From Chloroflexi bacterium HGW-Chloroflexi-3 (GTDB lineage: Bacteria; Chloroflexota; Anaerolineae; Anaerolineales; Anaerolineaceae), in NCBI GenBank assembly GCA_002842045.1, contig PHBX01000002.1, forward strand, positions 248,001 to 312,000: a DNA stretch of 64,000 nt. Direction: 5' to 3'. Shown piece after piece: positions 25,900 through 35,209 of the stretch. The notes under the pieces were generated by a model that worked only from the letters and a program-made list of their open reading frames with translations, searched no databases and was not told the origin of the DNA. The position numbers and the translations under genes were made by a program. The stretch's first letter is position 1. Every line of letters starts with the position of its first letter.

Positions 25900-27462
25900 T
25901 TAAAATTTTGATGGGTATCCTGTAATCGATCGAATCTCACCATATAAAGGTTTCAAGCGTTTATACATCGGAAGATAAACTTTGCGATATATATCGTCAT
26001 AAATATTGATATTGTTCAAATTTGGTTCAACTGTTTTTCCAACTCTTGTCATATTCTTTACAGCAGATTCGAAATCTGCATAATATCCCATTCCAACAGC
26101 TGCATCGATGGCTGCACCTAATCCTGATGCCTCATAAATGTCTGGTTTGGAAACAGGTAAATTAAAAACATCAGCGGTTATTTGCAGCGCTGCCTTACTT
26201 TGACTTCCACCTCCTGCAACTCTTATTTCAGTGATGGGAATTTTGCTTCTTTTCTCAGTTCTCTCAGCTCCTTCACGAAGTGCATATGCAAGTCCTTCAA
26301 TAATGGATCTATACAAATGAGCACGAGTATGTACATCTCCAAACCCTATAATTGCCCCTTTCGCTTCTGGTCCTGGTTTTTTTAATCCTGGTGACCAGAA
26401 TGGCTGCAATACGAGTCCCATCGATCCTGGAGGAGCTGAGTTAATAAGATCATCAAATAAATCTTCAGGTTCAACACCCCTTTGAGCTGCCAATCTTTGT
26501 TCATTCATGCCAAATTCTCGTTTGAACCAACTTACCATCCAATAACCTCGGTAAATTTGCATTTCAAGGCTATATCTTCCCGGAATTGCTGAAGGATAAG
26601 GAGGTATCAAAGGAATGACTTCTGTGTATTTTGTGTGGGTGGTATTAATTGTTGCTGTTGTTCCAAAACTAAGGCAGGCCATATTGGTTTCGACACATCC
26701 GGAACCTAAAACTTCACATGCTTTATCCGCAGCTGCGGCAATAAGTGGCAATCCTGCAGGAATACCCGTTTCCTTACTGGCTTGTTCAGATATAACCCCC
26801 AGGGTCTTAGATGCTGGTACGAGCTCTGGAAGAATATCTTTTGAAACTGGAACTGCCTGCCATTTCCAATCCCAAGAAGATGCCCAATCTTGTTTTTTAT
26901 AATCAAAAGGAATATATGCTACCTGGCAACCAATAGAATCAACATACTGGTTTGTCATTCGGTACGATAGATAACCAGATAATAGTAAAAATTTTTCTGT
27001 TGCATTCCAAATATCTGGTTGATGTGTTCTTATCCAATTGCTTTCTGCTTCTGCTTGCAAATAAGCCACAGTTTCACGCATACCTGCCAGGGCGAATAAT
27101 ATACCCCAAATACCACTCACGGGTTTTAATCCCCCTGTTCGCCTTTGATCCAACCATACAATCGCTGGTCTGAGTGGTTTTCCATTCTTATCTAGATTGA
27201 TTAAGGTTGATCTTTGTGTCGTGATCGTTACACAGGAAATGGAGTTTTTGTCCACACCTGGAATAGACCACAATTGATGACACGCTTCACATAAGGTTTC
27301 CCAGAAATTTTCAGGATCGAGCTCAGTCAGGCCTGGTTCTGGGGAAGAGTAATTATCAATGGTAACTCTAGATTTAAATAAAAGCTTTCCCTGTGGATCA
27401 AAAATCATTGCCCTTGTACTTTGTGTACCATTATCAATTGCCAGAATGTTTTCTCCACTCAT
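25900..27462 (-). CDS. FGGY-family carbohydrate kinase
   Basis: This 520-residue ATP-dependent sugar or polyol kinase has the N-terminal phosphate-binding loop [15 protein letters not shown], the substrate-side WLDQRR, the second-domain [13 protein letters not shown], and the C-terminal [18 protein letters not shown] and [13 protein letters not shown] signatures. It is closest in style to xylulose/glycerol-type FGGY kinases; the substrate cannot be assigned from sequence alone. It begins 18 bases after the FadR-like regulator gene with a GGGAG ribosome site, so the two are probably one transcription unit. No transporter or isomerase gene lies beside it. Confidence 0.9.
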   Translation of the reverse strand: MSGENILAIDNGTQSTRAMIFDPQGKLLFKSRVTIDNYSSPEPGLTELDPENFWETLCEACHQLWSIPGVDKNSISCVTITTQRSTLINLDKNGKPLRPAIVWLDQRRTGGLKPVSGIWGILFALAGMRETVAYLQAEAESNWIRTHQPDIWNATEKFLLLSGYLSYRMTNQYVDSIGCQVAYIPFDYKKQDWASSWDWKWQAVPVSKDILPELVPASKTLGVISEQASKETGIPAGLPLIAAAADKACEVLGSGCVETNMACLSFGTTATINTTHTKYTEVIPLIPPYPSAIPGRYSLEMQIYRGYWMVSWFKREFGMNEQRLAAQRGVEPEDLFDDLINSAPPGSMGLVLQPFWSPGLKKPGPEAKGAIIGFGDVHTRAHLYRSIIEGLAYALREGAERTEKRSKIPITEIRVAGGGSQSKAALQITADVFNLPVSKPDIYEASGLGAAIDAAVGMGYYADFESAVKNMTRVGKTVEPNLNNINIYDDIYRKVYLPMYKRLKPLYGEIRSITGYPSKF

Positions 27463-27480
27463 AATTTACTCCCGTAGTTT

Positions 27481-28167
27481 TTAATTAGCGTTTTTCCAAA
27501 AGGAAATACTGTTTTTCATCACTTTTTCTGTTAGTTCATAAACAGTTTCTGGTTTTTGATCTACGAATGCTAAATGCAGTTCTTTATAAAAATTGTGCGA
27601 ATAAATCCGAGCGCGTTCATTTTGAAAGTAAATAATTGCCTTTTGTGTAAATAATTCTTTAAATCCATTTAATATCAAGGTAAAGATTGGATTACCCGAA
27701 GCCTGAGTCAATTTGAGATGTAAATTGAAATCATATTCCGAATATATTTCTGGAGAATCTGTAAAATCAGGCAATAAGTTTAAATAATGAATTATTTCTT
27801 CAGGGTTATTGTTAACTGCCAATAGGGAGTAAGTTGGGCAAAGTAGGTATCGAATTTGCAATAAGTTCTCTACGAAATTTTGTGATAAATGTTCTGGGTA
27901 CCTGGATATAGAGGATAATACATTCATATTTCCTTCTGACCAAATATCTCGGACACGGGTTTGTTTACCTTGATGAATTTCAATCCATCCATCTCTGGAT
28001 AATCGTTGTAATGCTTCTCTTAATGTTGGTCTCGTAACGCCGATGCGAGTTGACAATTCCCTTTCGGAGGGTAAGGAACTATTGATTGGAAACACACCAT
28101 CCAGAATTGCTTTGATTAATCGTTGCTCAGCTAATTCCGCTGGTTTTTCAGGTTGATCCCATTGCAT
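27481..28167 (-). CDS. FadR-type GntR transcription regulator
   Basis: The 228-residue regulator has an N-terminal winged helix with LPSERELSTRIGVTRPTLREALQRLSRDGWIEIHQGKQT (residues about 34-75) and an all-helical effector domain. The similarity to Escherichia coli FadR extends past the DNA-binding part: the GKxTxVxxxW segment after the wing and the YxLxxASGNPIxxLILNGxKxLxT segment near residue 160 both match. It may therefore sense acyl-CoA or a related ligand, although it precedes a sugar kinase. A FadR-like operator lies in its own upstream region at 28193-28203, which suggests autoregulation. Confidence 0.88.
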   Translation of the reverse strand: MQWDQPEKPAELAEQRLIKAILDGVFPINSSLPSERELSTRIGVTRPTLREALQRLSRDGWIEIHQGKQTRVRDIWSEGNMNVLSSISRYPEHLSQNFVENLLQIRYLLCPTYSLLAVNNNPEEIIHYLNLLPDFTDSPEIYSEYDFNLHLKLTQASGNPIFTLILNGFKELFTQKAIIYFQNERARIYSHNFYKELHLAFVDQKPETVYELTEKVMKNSISFWKNAN

Positions 28168-28192
28168 ATCTCTTTATCCTTTCAAAGGTTAG

Positions 28193-28203
28193 AGGTCTTA
28201 CCA
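28193..28203. promoter_or_regulatory. FadR-like operator in the fadR-type upstream region
   Basis: AGGTCTTACCA matches the FadR-type consensus TGGTCnGACCA at nine of the eleven positions, counting the free central base. It lies 26 bases upstream of the regulator start codon, in the divergent gap shared with the methyltransferase gene. Binding here would allow autoregulation and perhaps control of both genes. It is a pattern match only. Confidence 0.4.
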
Positions 28204-28267
28204 TTTGAGTTTACATCAATATTTATTATTTTCAACTCTAGATGACTTACCTTAGGCAGGGGTTGTT

Positions 28268-28273
28268 TATAAT
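28268..28273 (+). promoter_or_regulatory. -10 box of a predicted leaderless methyltransferase mRNA
   Basis: A perfect TATAAT ends seven bases before the ATG at 28280, so the predicted first base of the mRNA is the A of that ATG. The only -35 candidate, TGACTT at 28243-28248, is weak and 19 bases away. The ATG at 28274 directly abuts the -10 box and would not be transcribed. Confidence 0.55.
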
Positions 28274-28279
28274 ATGGTT

Positions 28280-28918
28280 ATGGAGAAAAAATTCAAAAAA
28301 TTTGTGAGTTGGTTCTTGAAGGAATTATATGAGTCTTTTGCCTTTGGTTATGATATTTTCGCTTTTATTGTTTCATTTGGCCATTGGAATCATTGGACAT
28401 ATCAAATAAAAAAATTTCTCAACCATGAAGATAAAATTCTAGAGGTTGGAATAGGAACTGGAATATTACACAAGAATCTAATTTTAGAAAAGTATCAAAT
28501 TTTAGGATGTGACTTGAGTAAACAAATGTTAAAGATCTCATCCAGACGATTGAAAGATGATGACCCAAAAATTCTCAGAACAAACAACATTAAGTTACCA
28601 TTTAAAGATAGTAGTTTTTCTAAAATTATTGCCACTTTCCCAAGCGATTATATTTTTTCTGAGGATTTTCTAAATGAATCCCAAAGACTATTGAAATTTG
28701 GAGGGGAGTTGATTGTTTTATTGAGTGTCAACTTTGTAAAAAATGACCTGATTAGTATTTTGTATCGAAATCTTTACAAAATAACAGGTCAATCTTTATC
28801 CAAATTAGACAGTGAAAGAGTTATTCGAGATCTTTTTGGATCATATATGGAGTTAAAACTCGATTGGGAACCTTATAAAAATGTCGAGTTATGTTTTGTG
28901 ACATTAAAGAGTAAATAA
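28280..28918 (+). CDS. SAM-dependent methyltransferase (class I)
   Basis: This 212-residue protein has the Rossmann-type SAM site ILEVGIGTGILHKNL (motif I), CDLSKQMLKIS (acidic residue at the end of strand 2), LPFKDSSFSKIIATFPSDYI (motif for strand 4) and SQRLLKFGGELIVL (post-motif). That is the Methyltransf_11/UbiE-like layout. The substrate is unknown. I choose the second of two in-frame ATGs because the -10 box places the transcript start there; the mRNA would be leaderless. It is divergent from the FadR-like regulator. Confidence 0.85.
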   Translation: MEKKFKKFVSWFLKELYESFAFGYDIFAFIVSFGHWNHWTYQIKKFLNHEDKILEVGIGTGILHKNLILEKYQILGCDLSKQMLKISSRRLKDDDPKILRTNNIKLPFKDSSFSKIIATFPSDYIFSEDFLNESQRLLKFGGELIVLLSVNFVKNDLISILYRNLYKITGQSLSKLDSERVIRDLFGSYMELKLDWEPYKNVELCFVTLKSK

Positions 28919-28923
28919 TCATT

Positions 28924-28951
28924 TTGTTTTAAACCATATTTATATTAAAAT
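28924..28951 (+). promoter_or_regulatory. Promoter of a predicted leaderless SpoIIE-like phosphatase mRNA
   Basis: TTGTTT (28924-28929) and TAAAAT (28946-28951) are 16 bases apart, and the predicted start at 28958 is one base before the ATG at 28959. There is no Shine-Dalgarno sequence. Confidence 0.5.
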
Positions 28952-28958
28952 CAGATTC

Positions 28959-29687
28959 ATGGAAATTCAATTAGCAGTAGCCAAGGTTGTAAAGTTTGGT
29001 TCTTTAGAGAGTGGTGATACATTAGAAATTATTGAAAGGCCCATGGGGGGAGTATCCTGTGTACTTGCAGATGCTCGTTCTTCAGGCACATCTGCCAAAT
29101 CGATTTCTTCCATGGTGGTCAGAAAAATTATCAGCTTAATTTCAGATGGGGTAAGAGATGGAGCAGCTGCACGTGGAGCTTCTGATTTTCTTTTTATGGA
29201 AAAAGGTGGTTCCTGTAGCGTATATATGAATATATTATCAGCGGATTTGCAGACCCAGACACTCGTGATTACGAGAAATAATCCAACACCTGTGTTTATT
29301 TCTCAATCTGATCAAATTGAATGTATTTCAAGTGAGAGTATTCCTATTGGTCAAGCCAGGAATATCCGCCCATCCATTACTGAAATTAGTTTAATACCGC
29401 GCACTACTGTTGTGTTATACACGGATGGAGTAATGCGAGCCGGTGAGAGATTCAGTCAGTCGATTGATTTCTGTTCACTCATTCAGGCTTATCTGGATGA
29501 ACAGGAACCATCTGCCCAATATATCGCAGATGCATTGCTCTCCCATGCAATACGCCTGGATCAAAATCAACCAAATGATGATATGTCTGTGGTTGTGTTG
29601 CGAGTCATTGAAAGATCAGTTGATAATATCCGAAGATTATCAGTGAGATTACCATTTGAAAATCAATACCAAATGGCAGATTTATAA
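28959..29687 (+). CDS. SpoIIE/PP2C-type serine phosphatase
   Basis: The 242-residue protein keeps the metal-coordinating motifs of the SpoIIE/PPM family. These are a region corresponding to motif 2 (GVSCVLADARSSGTSAKS), VVLYTDGVMRAGE around residue 150-160, and the C-terminal NDDMSVVVLRV. The first Asp context is GDTLEIIERPMGGVSCVLADA, which is divergent. No sensor or membrane domain is attached. Such phosphatases usually act on anti-sigma-antagonist proteins or bacterial stress switches, but no such partner gene is adjacent. Translation probably starts on a leaderless message. The following glycosyltransferase gene is 35 bases downstream. Confidence 0.85.
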   Translation: MEIQLAVAKVVKFGSLESGDTLEIIERPMGGVSCVLADARSSGTSAKSISSMVVRKIISLISDGVRDGAAARGASDFLFMEKGGSCSVYMNILSADLQTQTLVITRNNPTPVFISQSDQIECISSESIPIGQARNIRPSITEISLIPRTTVVLYTDGVMRAGERFSQSIDFCSLIQAYLDEQEPSAQYIADALLSHAIRLDQNQPNDDMSVVVLRVIERSVDNIRRLSVRLPFENQYQMADL

Positions 29688-29722
29688 GAATTGAGTAGAA
29701 ATCGACCTATTTAATCAATGAT

Positions 29723-30799
29723 ATGAATATTGGTTACTTCATCTCATCCCATGGATTTGGGCATGCTTCCAGAGCATGCTCGGTGATAGAAAAGCTATCT
29801 ATGATAGGTGATACCAAATTTTTCATTTTCACAACAACACCTGAATGGTTTTTCCAAAATTCTCTTTCTTTTCAATATGAATACATTGAAACACAAACAG
29901 ATGTTGGTTTGATCCAGACAAATCCATTTATTGAAGATATGGATAAAACAATAAACGCTCTGGAAATATTTTTTCCATTTTCTGACATTCGTCATGCTGA
30001 ATTTCTTCGATATGTTTCTAAAATAAAATTGGATTTAATCCTTTGTGATATATCACCATTTGGATTATGGATTGCAGAGAAATTAGGAATTCCTTCAATT
30101 CTTGTTGAAAATTTCACCTGGGATTGGATATATGAATATTACCAGGACCGATACCCGAAATTGAATGGTCATATTTCATTATTGCGAGAAATTTATCAAC
30201 TACCAAAAATGCATTTTACTTGTGAACCTTATTGTAAAATATCGAAAAATTCAATCATTGTTTCTCCGGTTTTTCGAGAGTCCAGATCCAGTAGAGAGGA
30301 AATAAGAAGGCAATTAAGGCTTTCAGATGAGGATCTGCTTGTGCTTGTCACGATGGGTGGAATTCCAATTGACCATCATAATGGAAATATTTTTTTATCG
30401 ACAGGTAATCTCAAATTTCTGTTTCCTGTCAACAATCCAAATGCCATAATTGATAATGAAAATATTATTTTCTTGTCTCACAATCATCCTTATTTTCACC
30501 CGGATTTAGTCAATGCATCGGATCTTGTCATTGGAAAATTAGGTTACAGTACTGTTGTTGAAGTTTATTCACATGCAAAACCATTTTTATTTATTGGGAA
30601 AAAGAATTTTCGTGAGTCAAGCGTTCTTGAGAAATTTGTTCGAGAAGAAATAATTTCAGATGAAATTGAGGTAAATAATCTTTTTTCCTTGCACACATTA
30701 AATAAAATCCAGAATTTGATTTCCACAACCAAAACCAAAAATCAACCGATTAATGGCGCAGATCAAATAGTAAACATAATTCGTAATGAGTATATTTAG
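29723..30799 (+). CDS. MurG-like GT-B glycosyltransferase
   Basis: This 358-residue protein begins GYFISSHGFGHASRACSVIEKL, the glycine- and histidine-rich N-terminal motif of MurG-type and arabinokinase-type GT-B proteins. A second Rossmann half follows, with LVTMGGIPID near residue 210 and the nucleotide-sugar-binding region ASDLVIGKLGYSTVVEVYSHAKPFLFI near residue 270. Donor and acceptor are unknown. No ribosome-binding site is evident before the ATG. It follows the SpoIIE-like phosphatase by 35 bases and converges on the GAF kinase gene with only nine bases between stops. Confidence 0.8.
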   Translation: MNIGYFISSHGFGHASRACSVIEKLSMIGDTKFFIFTTTPEWFFQNSLSFQYEYIETQTDVGLIQTNPFIEDMDKTINALEIFFPFSDIRHAEFLRYVSKIKLDLILCDISPFGLWIAEKLGIPSILVENFTWDWIYEYYQDRYPKLNGHISLLREIYQLPKMHFTCEPYCKISKNSIIVSPVFRESRSSREEIRRQLRLSDEDLLVLVTMGGIPIDHHNGNIFLSTGNLKFLFPVNNPNAIIDNENIIFLSHNHPYFHPDLVNASDLVIGKLGYSTVVEVYSHAKPFLFIGKKNFRESSVLEKFVREEIISDEIEVNNLFSLHTLNKIQNLISTTKTKNQPINGADQIVNIIRNEYI

Positions 30800-30808
30800 G
30801 AGAAAAAG

Positions 30809-33082
30809 CTATTTTTCCTGTTTCCAAGTAATTGAAATGGTTGTTCCCTGATTTACCTGACCATGAATTTCCAATTCTGCATTTATTGCTAGAGCGCGTT
30901 CTTGCATAATTCCCATTCCCAGATGATTTGAAGGAATGTTAGCATCCGAAATTCCTTTGCCATCATCATTGATGATCAAAATACATTGATCATATTCTCT
31001 TCTCAAGCTTACATGTACATTTTTTGCATTGGCGTGTTTCGCAATATTATTGAATGCCTCCTGGGCAATACGATAAAGAGCAATTTTGGTATCTTCTGTT
31101 ATTTCTGGATTATCAGTCAGATCGACTTTTACAGGAATTCTTGTTCGTCCACTCAGTGCTTCAGCAAGTTGTTTTAATAAGTCAGAAAACGATGCATCTT
31201 TTAACGCGGCAGGTCGAAGTTCAAGCAGTAGAGTTCGCATTTCTGCTAATGCACCTCTTGTTAATTGACGAATTTCTTCCAGTCTTTTTTCACCCTCCAA
31301 TGGATTTTTCTTCCATAAACGAGGAATTACTTCTGCAATTAATGTAGCTGAAAAGAGAGTTTGGGTGACAGCATCATGCAAATCTCGGGCAAGGCGATTT
31401 CGTTCGGCAGCAATTGCCACTTCTTTTTCTTGATTTCTCAGACGGGCATTTTCGATTGCCAGAGAGACTTGAGAAGCCAATGTAAGTCCCAGGTAAATAT
31501 CTTCTTCAGAAAAAGTTGTTTGGTTTTCATAATAAAAAGTTAAAGTTCCATAGAGATGTTCATCAATAATAAGGGGAACAATCAAATGACTTTTGAAATA
31601 ACGCAGAATTGCTTTTGCCCACAATTGTTGAGCTGGAGAAAGTTCTTGAGGATTATCCAGGTAACGGCCAAGTGAATCATAAAGATTTGATACAACAACT
31701 GGTTTATTCTCTTTGAGAATGGTCTCGGAACCGCCAGAATAAAATGGTAAATCTTGAATGACAGAGAATTCTTCAGGTAGATTAGAAGAAGCCTCAGTAA
31801 TAACAGTATTTGCCTCATAATTGATTTTTCTTATCATCGTGGAAGAAGCATTTAACAAATCTCTGGATTGTTCAGCGATGTAATTCAATAATTCTGAGAT
31901 TTCCATTTTAGAATTCAACAACCGCAAAATATCCCGCAAGGCTTCGGCAATTTTTCTGCGTCGTTCAGCATCTTGTCTGCGATCATGTTCTTCTTTATAG
32001 AGTCGGGCATTATCTAATGCAATTATCGCGCTATTCGCAAACATTTTTAGTAATCGCTCATCCTCATGTCCCAATTCTCCATCGATTTTATCTGCGACAG
32101 AAATAACACCAATTGTTTTCCTTCCAGAAATCAGGGGTACGAATAGAATTGATTTTACGTTGGATAATCGAATGGCTTCTTTAAAAGCTCCAACTGCATG
32201 GGAAACATCATCAACCAGATAAGGTGAACCGGTTTTAAATGCGACACCTGCCAGTGAACCTTCTATTGGTATTTCAAAACCAATGGGGAGAAGCGTTTCT
32301 TTTTCACCTGAAATAACTTTTAAGATCAATTTACCATTTTCATAAAAATAAACTGTTCCGAGTAGCGTTTGGGTAAGTCTACGTGCTTCATCTGCAATAA
32401 TTTGTATTACATGATCCACATGTAATTCTGAGGTCAATGCTTTTTGAATATTTAATAAAGTCGATAATTCATTCGTTTTCTCATTAATTTTTTGTTCCAA
32501 AGAAAGATATAAATTCTGAATTTTATTTTCATATTTCTTCCGCTCGAAAACATTTATAAAGATATTCGCAATATTATTGAAAATCTCTACAGATACATCA
32601 TTCCAGAATTTTGATTTTTCATAATTTGTAAATGAAATCCAGCCAATCAAACTATCCTTAAATATCATCGGAGTTAAAAGGGTAGATTTTACGTTTTCAA
32701 GTTTAAAAAATTTTTGTTCAGGTGAAGGTAATTTTTTGAAGTCTTGATCAGAGGTTATTTGAATATGGTTATTCTTTTCTAATTTGCGGATGCAATTTTG
32801 ACAATTAATTAATAAATCCGTTTTGGTTAAATGATTATGAACTGGGTAATGAGTTTTTGATTGCCATTCTATTACTGTAAAATCAATTTCTGGATCAATA
32901 TTGAAAATAGTAATCTGGTCATTGCCTGTAAAATCAGCAATTTGTTTTAAACCAGAAATAACACCTTCAAAAAATAGGTTTGTATCTAAATTGATAAAAT
33001 GGGTGGAAATTGTTCGGACAAGGCTTTCCAATTTCAACCGATCAATTAAATCATTTTGGTAGGTATTATTATTTTGTTCCAT
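30809..33082 (-). CDS. Multi-GAF sensor histidine kinase (HisKA_3 type)
   Basis: The 757-residue cytoplasmic kinase has three GAF-like regions, at about 15-180, 205-355 and 380-540. They are separated by coiled-coil linkers. A NarL/DesK-type kinase core follows: H-box AERNRLARDLHDAVTQTLFSATLIAEV and an HATPase domain with RIAQEAFNNIAKHANAKNV and DDGKGISD plus LGMGIMQERA. Kinases of this class normally partner with NarL-type response regulators, but none is adjacent. No membrane segment is seen. The ligands of the GAF domains are unknown. It converges with the glycosyltransferase gene. Confidence 0.92.
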   Translation of the reverse strand: MEQNNNTYQNDLIDRLKLESLVRTISTHFINLDTNLFFEGVISGLKQIADFTGNDQITIFNIDPEIDFTVIEWQSKTHYPVHNHLTKTDLLINCQNCIRKLEKNNHIQITSDQDFKKLPSPEQKFFKLENVKSTLLTPMIFKDSLIGWISFTNYEKSKFWNDVSVEIFNNIANIFINVFERKKYENKIQNLYLSLEQKINEKTNELSTLLNIQKALTSELHVDHVIQIIADEARRLTQTLLGTVYFYENGKLILKVISGEKETLLPIGFEIPIEGSLAGVAFKTGSPYLVDDVSHAVGAFKEAIRLSNVKSILFVPLISGRKTIGVISVADKIDGELGHEDERLLKMFANSAIIALDNARLYKEEHDRRQDAERRRKIAEALRDILRLLNSKMEISELLNYIAEQSRDLLNASSTMIRKINYEANTVITEASSNLPEEFSVIQDLPFYSGGSETILKENKPVVVSNLYDSLGRYLDNPQELSPAQQLWAKAILRYFKSHLIVPLIIDEHLYGTLTFYYENQTTFSEEDIYLGLTLASQVSLAIENARLRNQEKEVAIAAERNRLARDLHDAVTQTLFSATLIAEVIPRLWKKNPLEGEKRLEEIRQLTRGALAEMRTLLLELRPAALKDASFSDLLKQLAEALSGRTRIPVKVDLTDNPEITEDTKIALYRIAQEAFNNIAKHANAKNVHVSLRREYDQCILIINDDGKGISDANIPSNHLGMGIMQERALAINAELEIHGQVNQGTTISITWKQEK

Positions 33083-33189
33083 CTGTCCTAATCATACGAA
33101 CTTTCTAAAAAAGAAATTATATCGCCTAATATTAAAAAACATTGACAATATCCGATATAATTCTAAAACGATTATTAAGGGAGGTACTT

Positions 33190-34902
33190 GTGGAAAGAAC
33201 AGTACCAAAAATAGCATCTGAAGAAATAGAACTATATTTACGTACATTGTATTCATTACTACGATCGACCACTGAAATTCAAATCAGAACACTTGAAGAA
33301 GTTCATGCAGGGATGAATTCACTTCTACATCCGCTTGCCCGTCAAATGGATCCAGATACATCTGCATTTGTTTATAGTCTTTTACGTTTGCCAGATTGTA
33401 TGCCGGATGTAAAGGTTGTTGCCCTGGGTCAGAGTACATCAGTATTTGAAAATCACGGGTACGCGAATGTCGAAACCTGGATTCCTGTTAATACCAGAGC
33501 GAGACGACGAAGGTGCTTTTATGATGGCAAGGAAAAATTAGCTTGTTTTATAGCCAGTCGATCTGACATTGAAGATGTTATTCCAGCCATGACTGCTTAT
33601 CAAATTGAATGGAATAAACTCCACATTTTTCTAAATCAAGTTCCGTCATCCTTTGATTTTAAAAGTGTTTTGAAAAATCCTACCCAATTTTCCTCCTTAG
33701 CTGAATTCTTACATTTAACTGAAGAGGATTTAAGAAGATTTGAAGTAATTTGGGGTGATGAATTTCTAGATTATTTAGAACGAATTAAGAATAAAAAATG
33801 TGATTTTCGCGTAAATCTATTGGCAGGTTCTTTGAGTGAATATTGGAGAGCAACACGTGCCTGGTGGGCAAATATTGAATTATCAAATTCATTATTGACA
33901 AAAAGACCCGTTTATTTCATTTCCAGTAATACCCATTCAATTCCAAATTTGCTCGCTGGTTTTGCTTTGAAAAATGAAGAACTATTGATTAATTTTCTAA
34001 AGAGTTCTGATGAAGAAAATTTGTACAACGAATTAAAAATAATCAAGAATAAACAAGAAGAGGCAAGCCTTGAAAATCTGCTCTATTATGTGTTAAAAAA
34101 AGCACAACAAACACCCCAATTTGATTATTTAAGGAAAGACCAATCTGATGATGAAATTAAGAGTGGAATCACTCGAATTTTAAGCCAGCATTACTTTGAT
34201 GTGGATGCTCAAATCATAGAGATCAATAAGATCAATTTTAATGAAGTTGATCCCAGATTAAAAAATGAATCAGATTATGAATTACTCAAGAAAAGTGATG
34301 CGATTATTTTGAACATTGACTATCCGTTAGGGTTAGCAGCTTATAATATCCTGACAAAAATTGCTGAACACTGTTCCCCAATTTTAGGGGTTTATATCCT
34401 GGGTAAAGCTGCAACATTGAATGGGGTTCTCGGCGATGTAATGATTCCAAATGTTGTTTATGATGAACATTCACAAAATACTTACATGTTCAGTAATGCT
34501 TTTTCTGCCAGTGATGTTGTTGAAGATTTGATTTACGGGACCGTGCTAGATAATCAGAAAGCTGTAACTGTTTTAGGCACGTTTCTTCAAAATGGGAAAC
34601 TTGCAGATGTGTTTTATCGGGAGGGCTATTCAGATATTGAAATGGAAGCCGGCCCATATCTTTCTGCGATATTTGAGATGTATCGCCCTACCAGACATCC
34701 TGTTAATGAAATTGTGAATCTTTACAACATAAATTTTGATTTAGGCGTATTACATTACGCATCCGACACCCCGCTTAGTAAAGGTAAAAACCTGGGTGCA
34801 GGTGCTCTTTCGTATTTTGGCATGGATTCAACTTATGCAGCTAGTTTAGCGATATTGAGACGCATATTTAAATTCGAAGTAAATCGGTTGACAACAAATT
34901 AA
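33190..34902 (+). CDS. Large conserved protein of unknown function, C-terminal nucleoside-phosphorylase-like region
   Basis: This 570-residue soluble protein is not recognised with certainty; it may belong to the DUF6909 group. The N-terminal 330 residues are mixed alpha/beta with no known motif. The C-terminal part, from about 375, has NIDYPLGLAAYNIL, GVYILGKAATLNGVLGDVMIPNVVYDEHS, VTVLGTFLQNG and GYSDIEMEAGPYLSAI. This pattern (G-x-A-x-L followed by GDV and later ME.G.) is reminiscent of nucleoside phosphorylases. I start it at the GTG at 33190, seven bases after GGGAGG. A TATAAT at 33156-33161 would place the transcript start about 22 bases before the start codon. Confidence 0.75.
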   Translation: MERTVPKIASEEIELYLRTLYSLLRSTTEIQIRTLEEVHAGMNSLLHPLARQMDPDTSAFVYSLLRLPDCMPDVKVVALGQSTSVFENHGYANVETWIPVNTRARRRRCFYDGKEKLACFIASRSDIEDVIPAMTAYQIEWNKLHIFLNQVPSSFDFKSVLKNPTQFSSLAEFLHLTEEDLRRFEVIWGDEFLDYLERIKNKKCDFRVNLLAGSLSEYWRATRAWWANIELSNSLLTKRPVYFISSNTHSIPNLLAGFALKNEELLINFLKSSDEENLYNELKIIKNKQEEASLENLLYYVLKKAQQTPQFDYLRKDQSDDEIKSGITRILSQHYFDVDAQIIEINKINFNEVDPRLKNESDYELLKKSDAIILNIDYPLGLAAYNILTKIAEHCSPILGVYILGKAATLNGVLGDVMIPNVVYDEHSQNTYMFSNAFSASDVVEDLIYGTVLDNQKAVTVLGTFLQNGKLADVFYREGYSDIEMEAGPYLSAIFEMYRPTRHPVNEIVNLYNINFDLGVLHYASDTPLSKGKNLGAGALSYFGMDSTYAASLAILRRIFKFEVNRLTTN

Positions 34903-34958
34903 AATAAATCCAAAGAAATTTAACTGCCAATCATTAAAAATAGAAATCGGGTGAATTA

Positions 34959-35209
34959 ATGAAAAGTCGTTTGGATGATTTCAAATGGATAGCAAAACCA
35001 AAGAATTACTAGGACTGGTTGCATCAATGGTATTAAGATGCAACGATTGCATAGATTATCATATTATTCAGTGTGTTCAAGCTGGGTGGGATGATGATTC
35101 ATTGATCGAGGTTTTCAATGTTGCACTCATTGTAGGAGGAAGTATTGTAATCCCTCATTTGCGCCATGCAGTTGAGACACTGGATATGGTTAGAAATGGG
35201 GAGAACTAA
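34959..35209 (+). pseudogene. Disrupted AhpD/carboxymuconolactone-decarboxylase-like gene
   Basis: The ATG at 34959 follows GGGTGA and encodes MKSRLDDFK, a typical N-terminus of small (about 110 residues) AhpD-like proteins, but that frame stops after 17 codons. From 34985, in another frame, comes the rest of the family: SKTKELLGLVASMVLRC, the CxxC redox site CNDC with a following His, and GGSIVIPHLRHAVETL. About 25-30 residues that normally connect the two parts are missing. A deletion with frameshift at about 34980-34987 explains this. The 74-codon remainder could still be translated from the ATG at 34985, but that start has no ribosome site. Confidence 0.7.

Noticed and set aside
33142..33161. 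TTGACA (33142) followed by TATAAT (33156) as one promoter
   Set aside because: The spacing is only eight bases, too short for sigma-70. The TATAAT may still serve as a -10 box alone.
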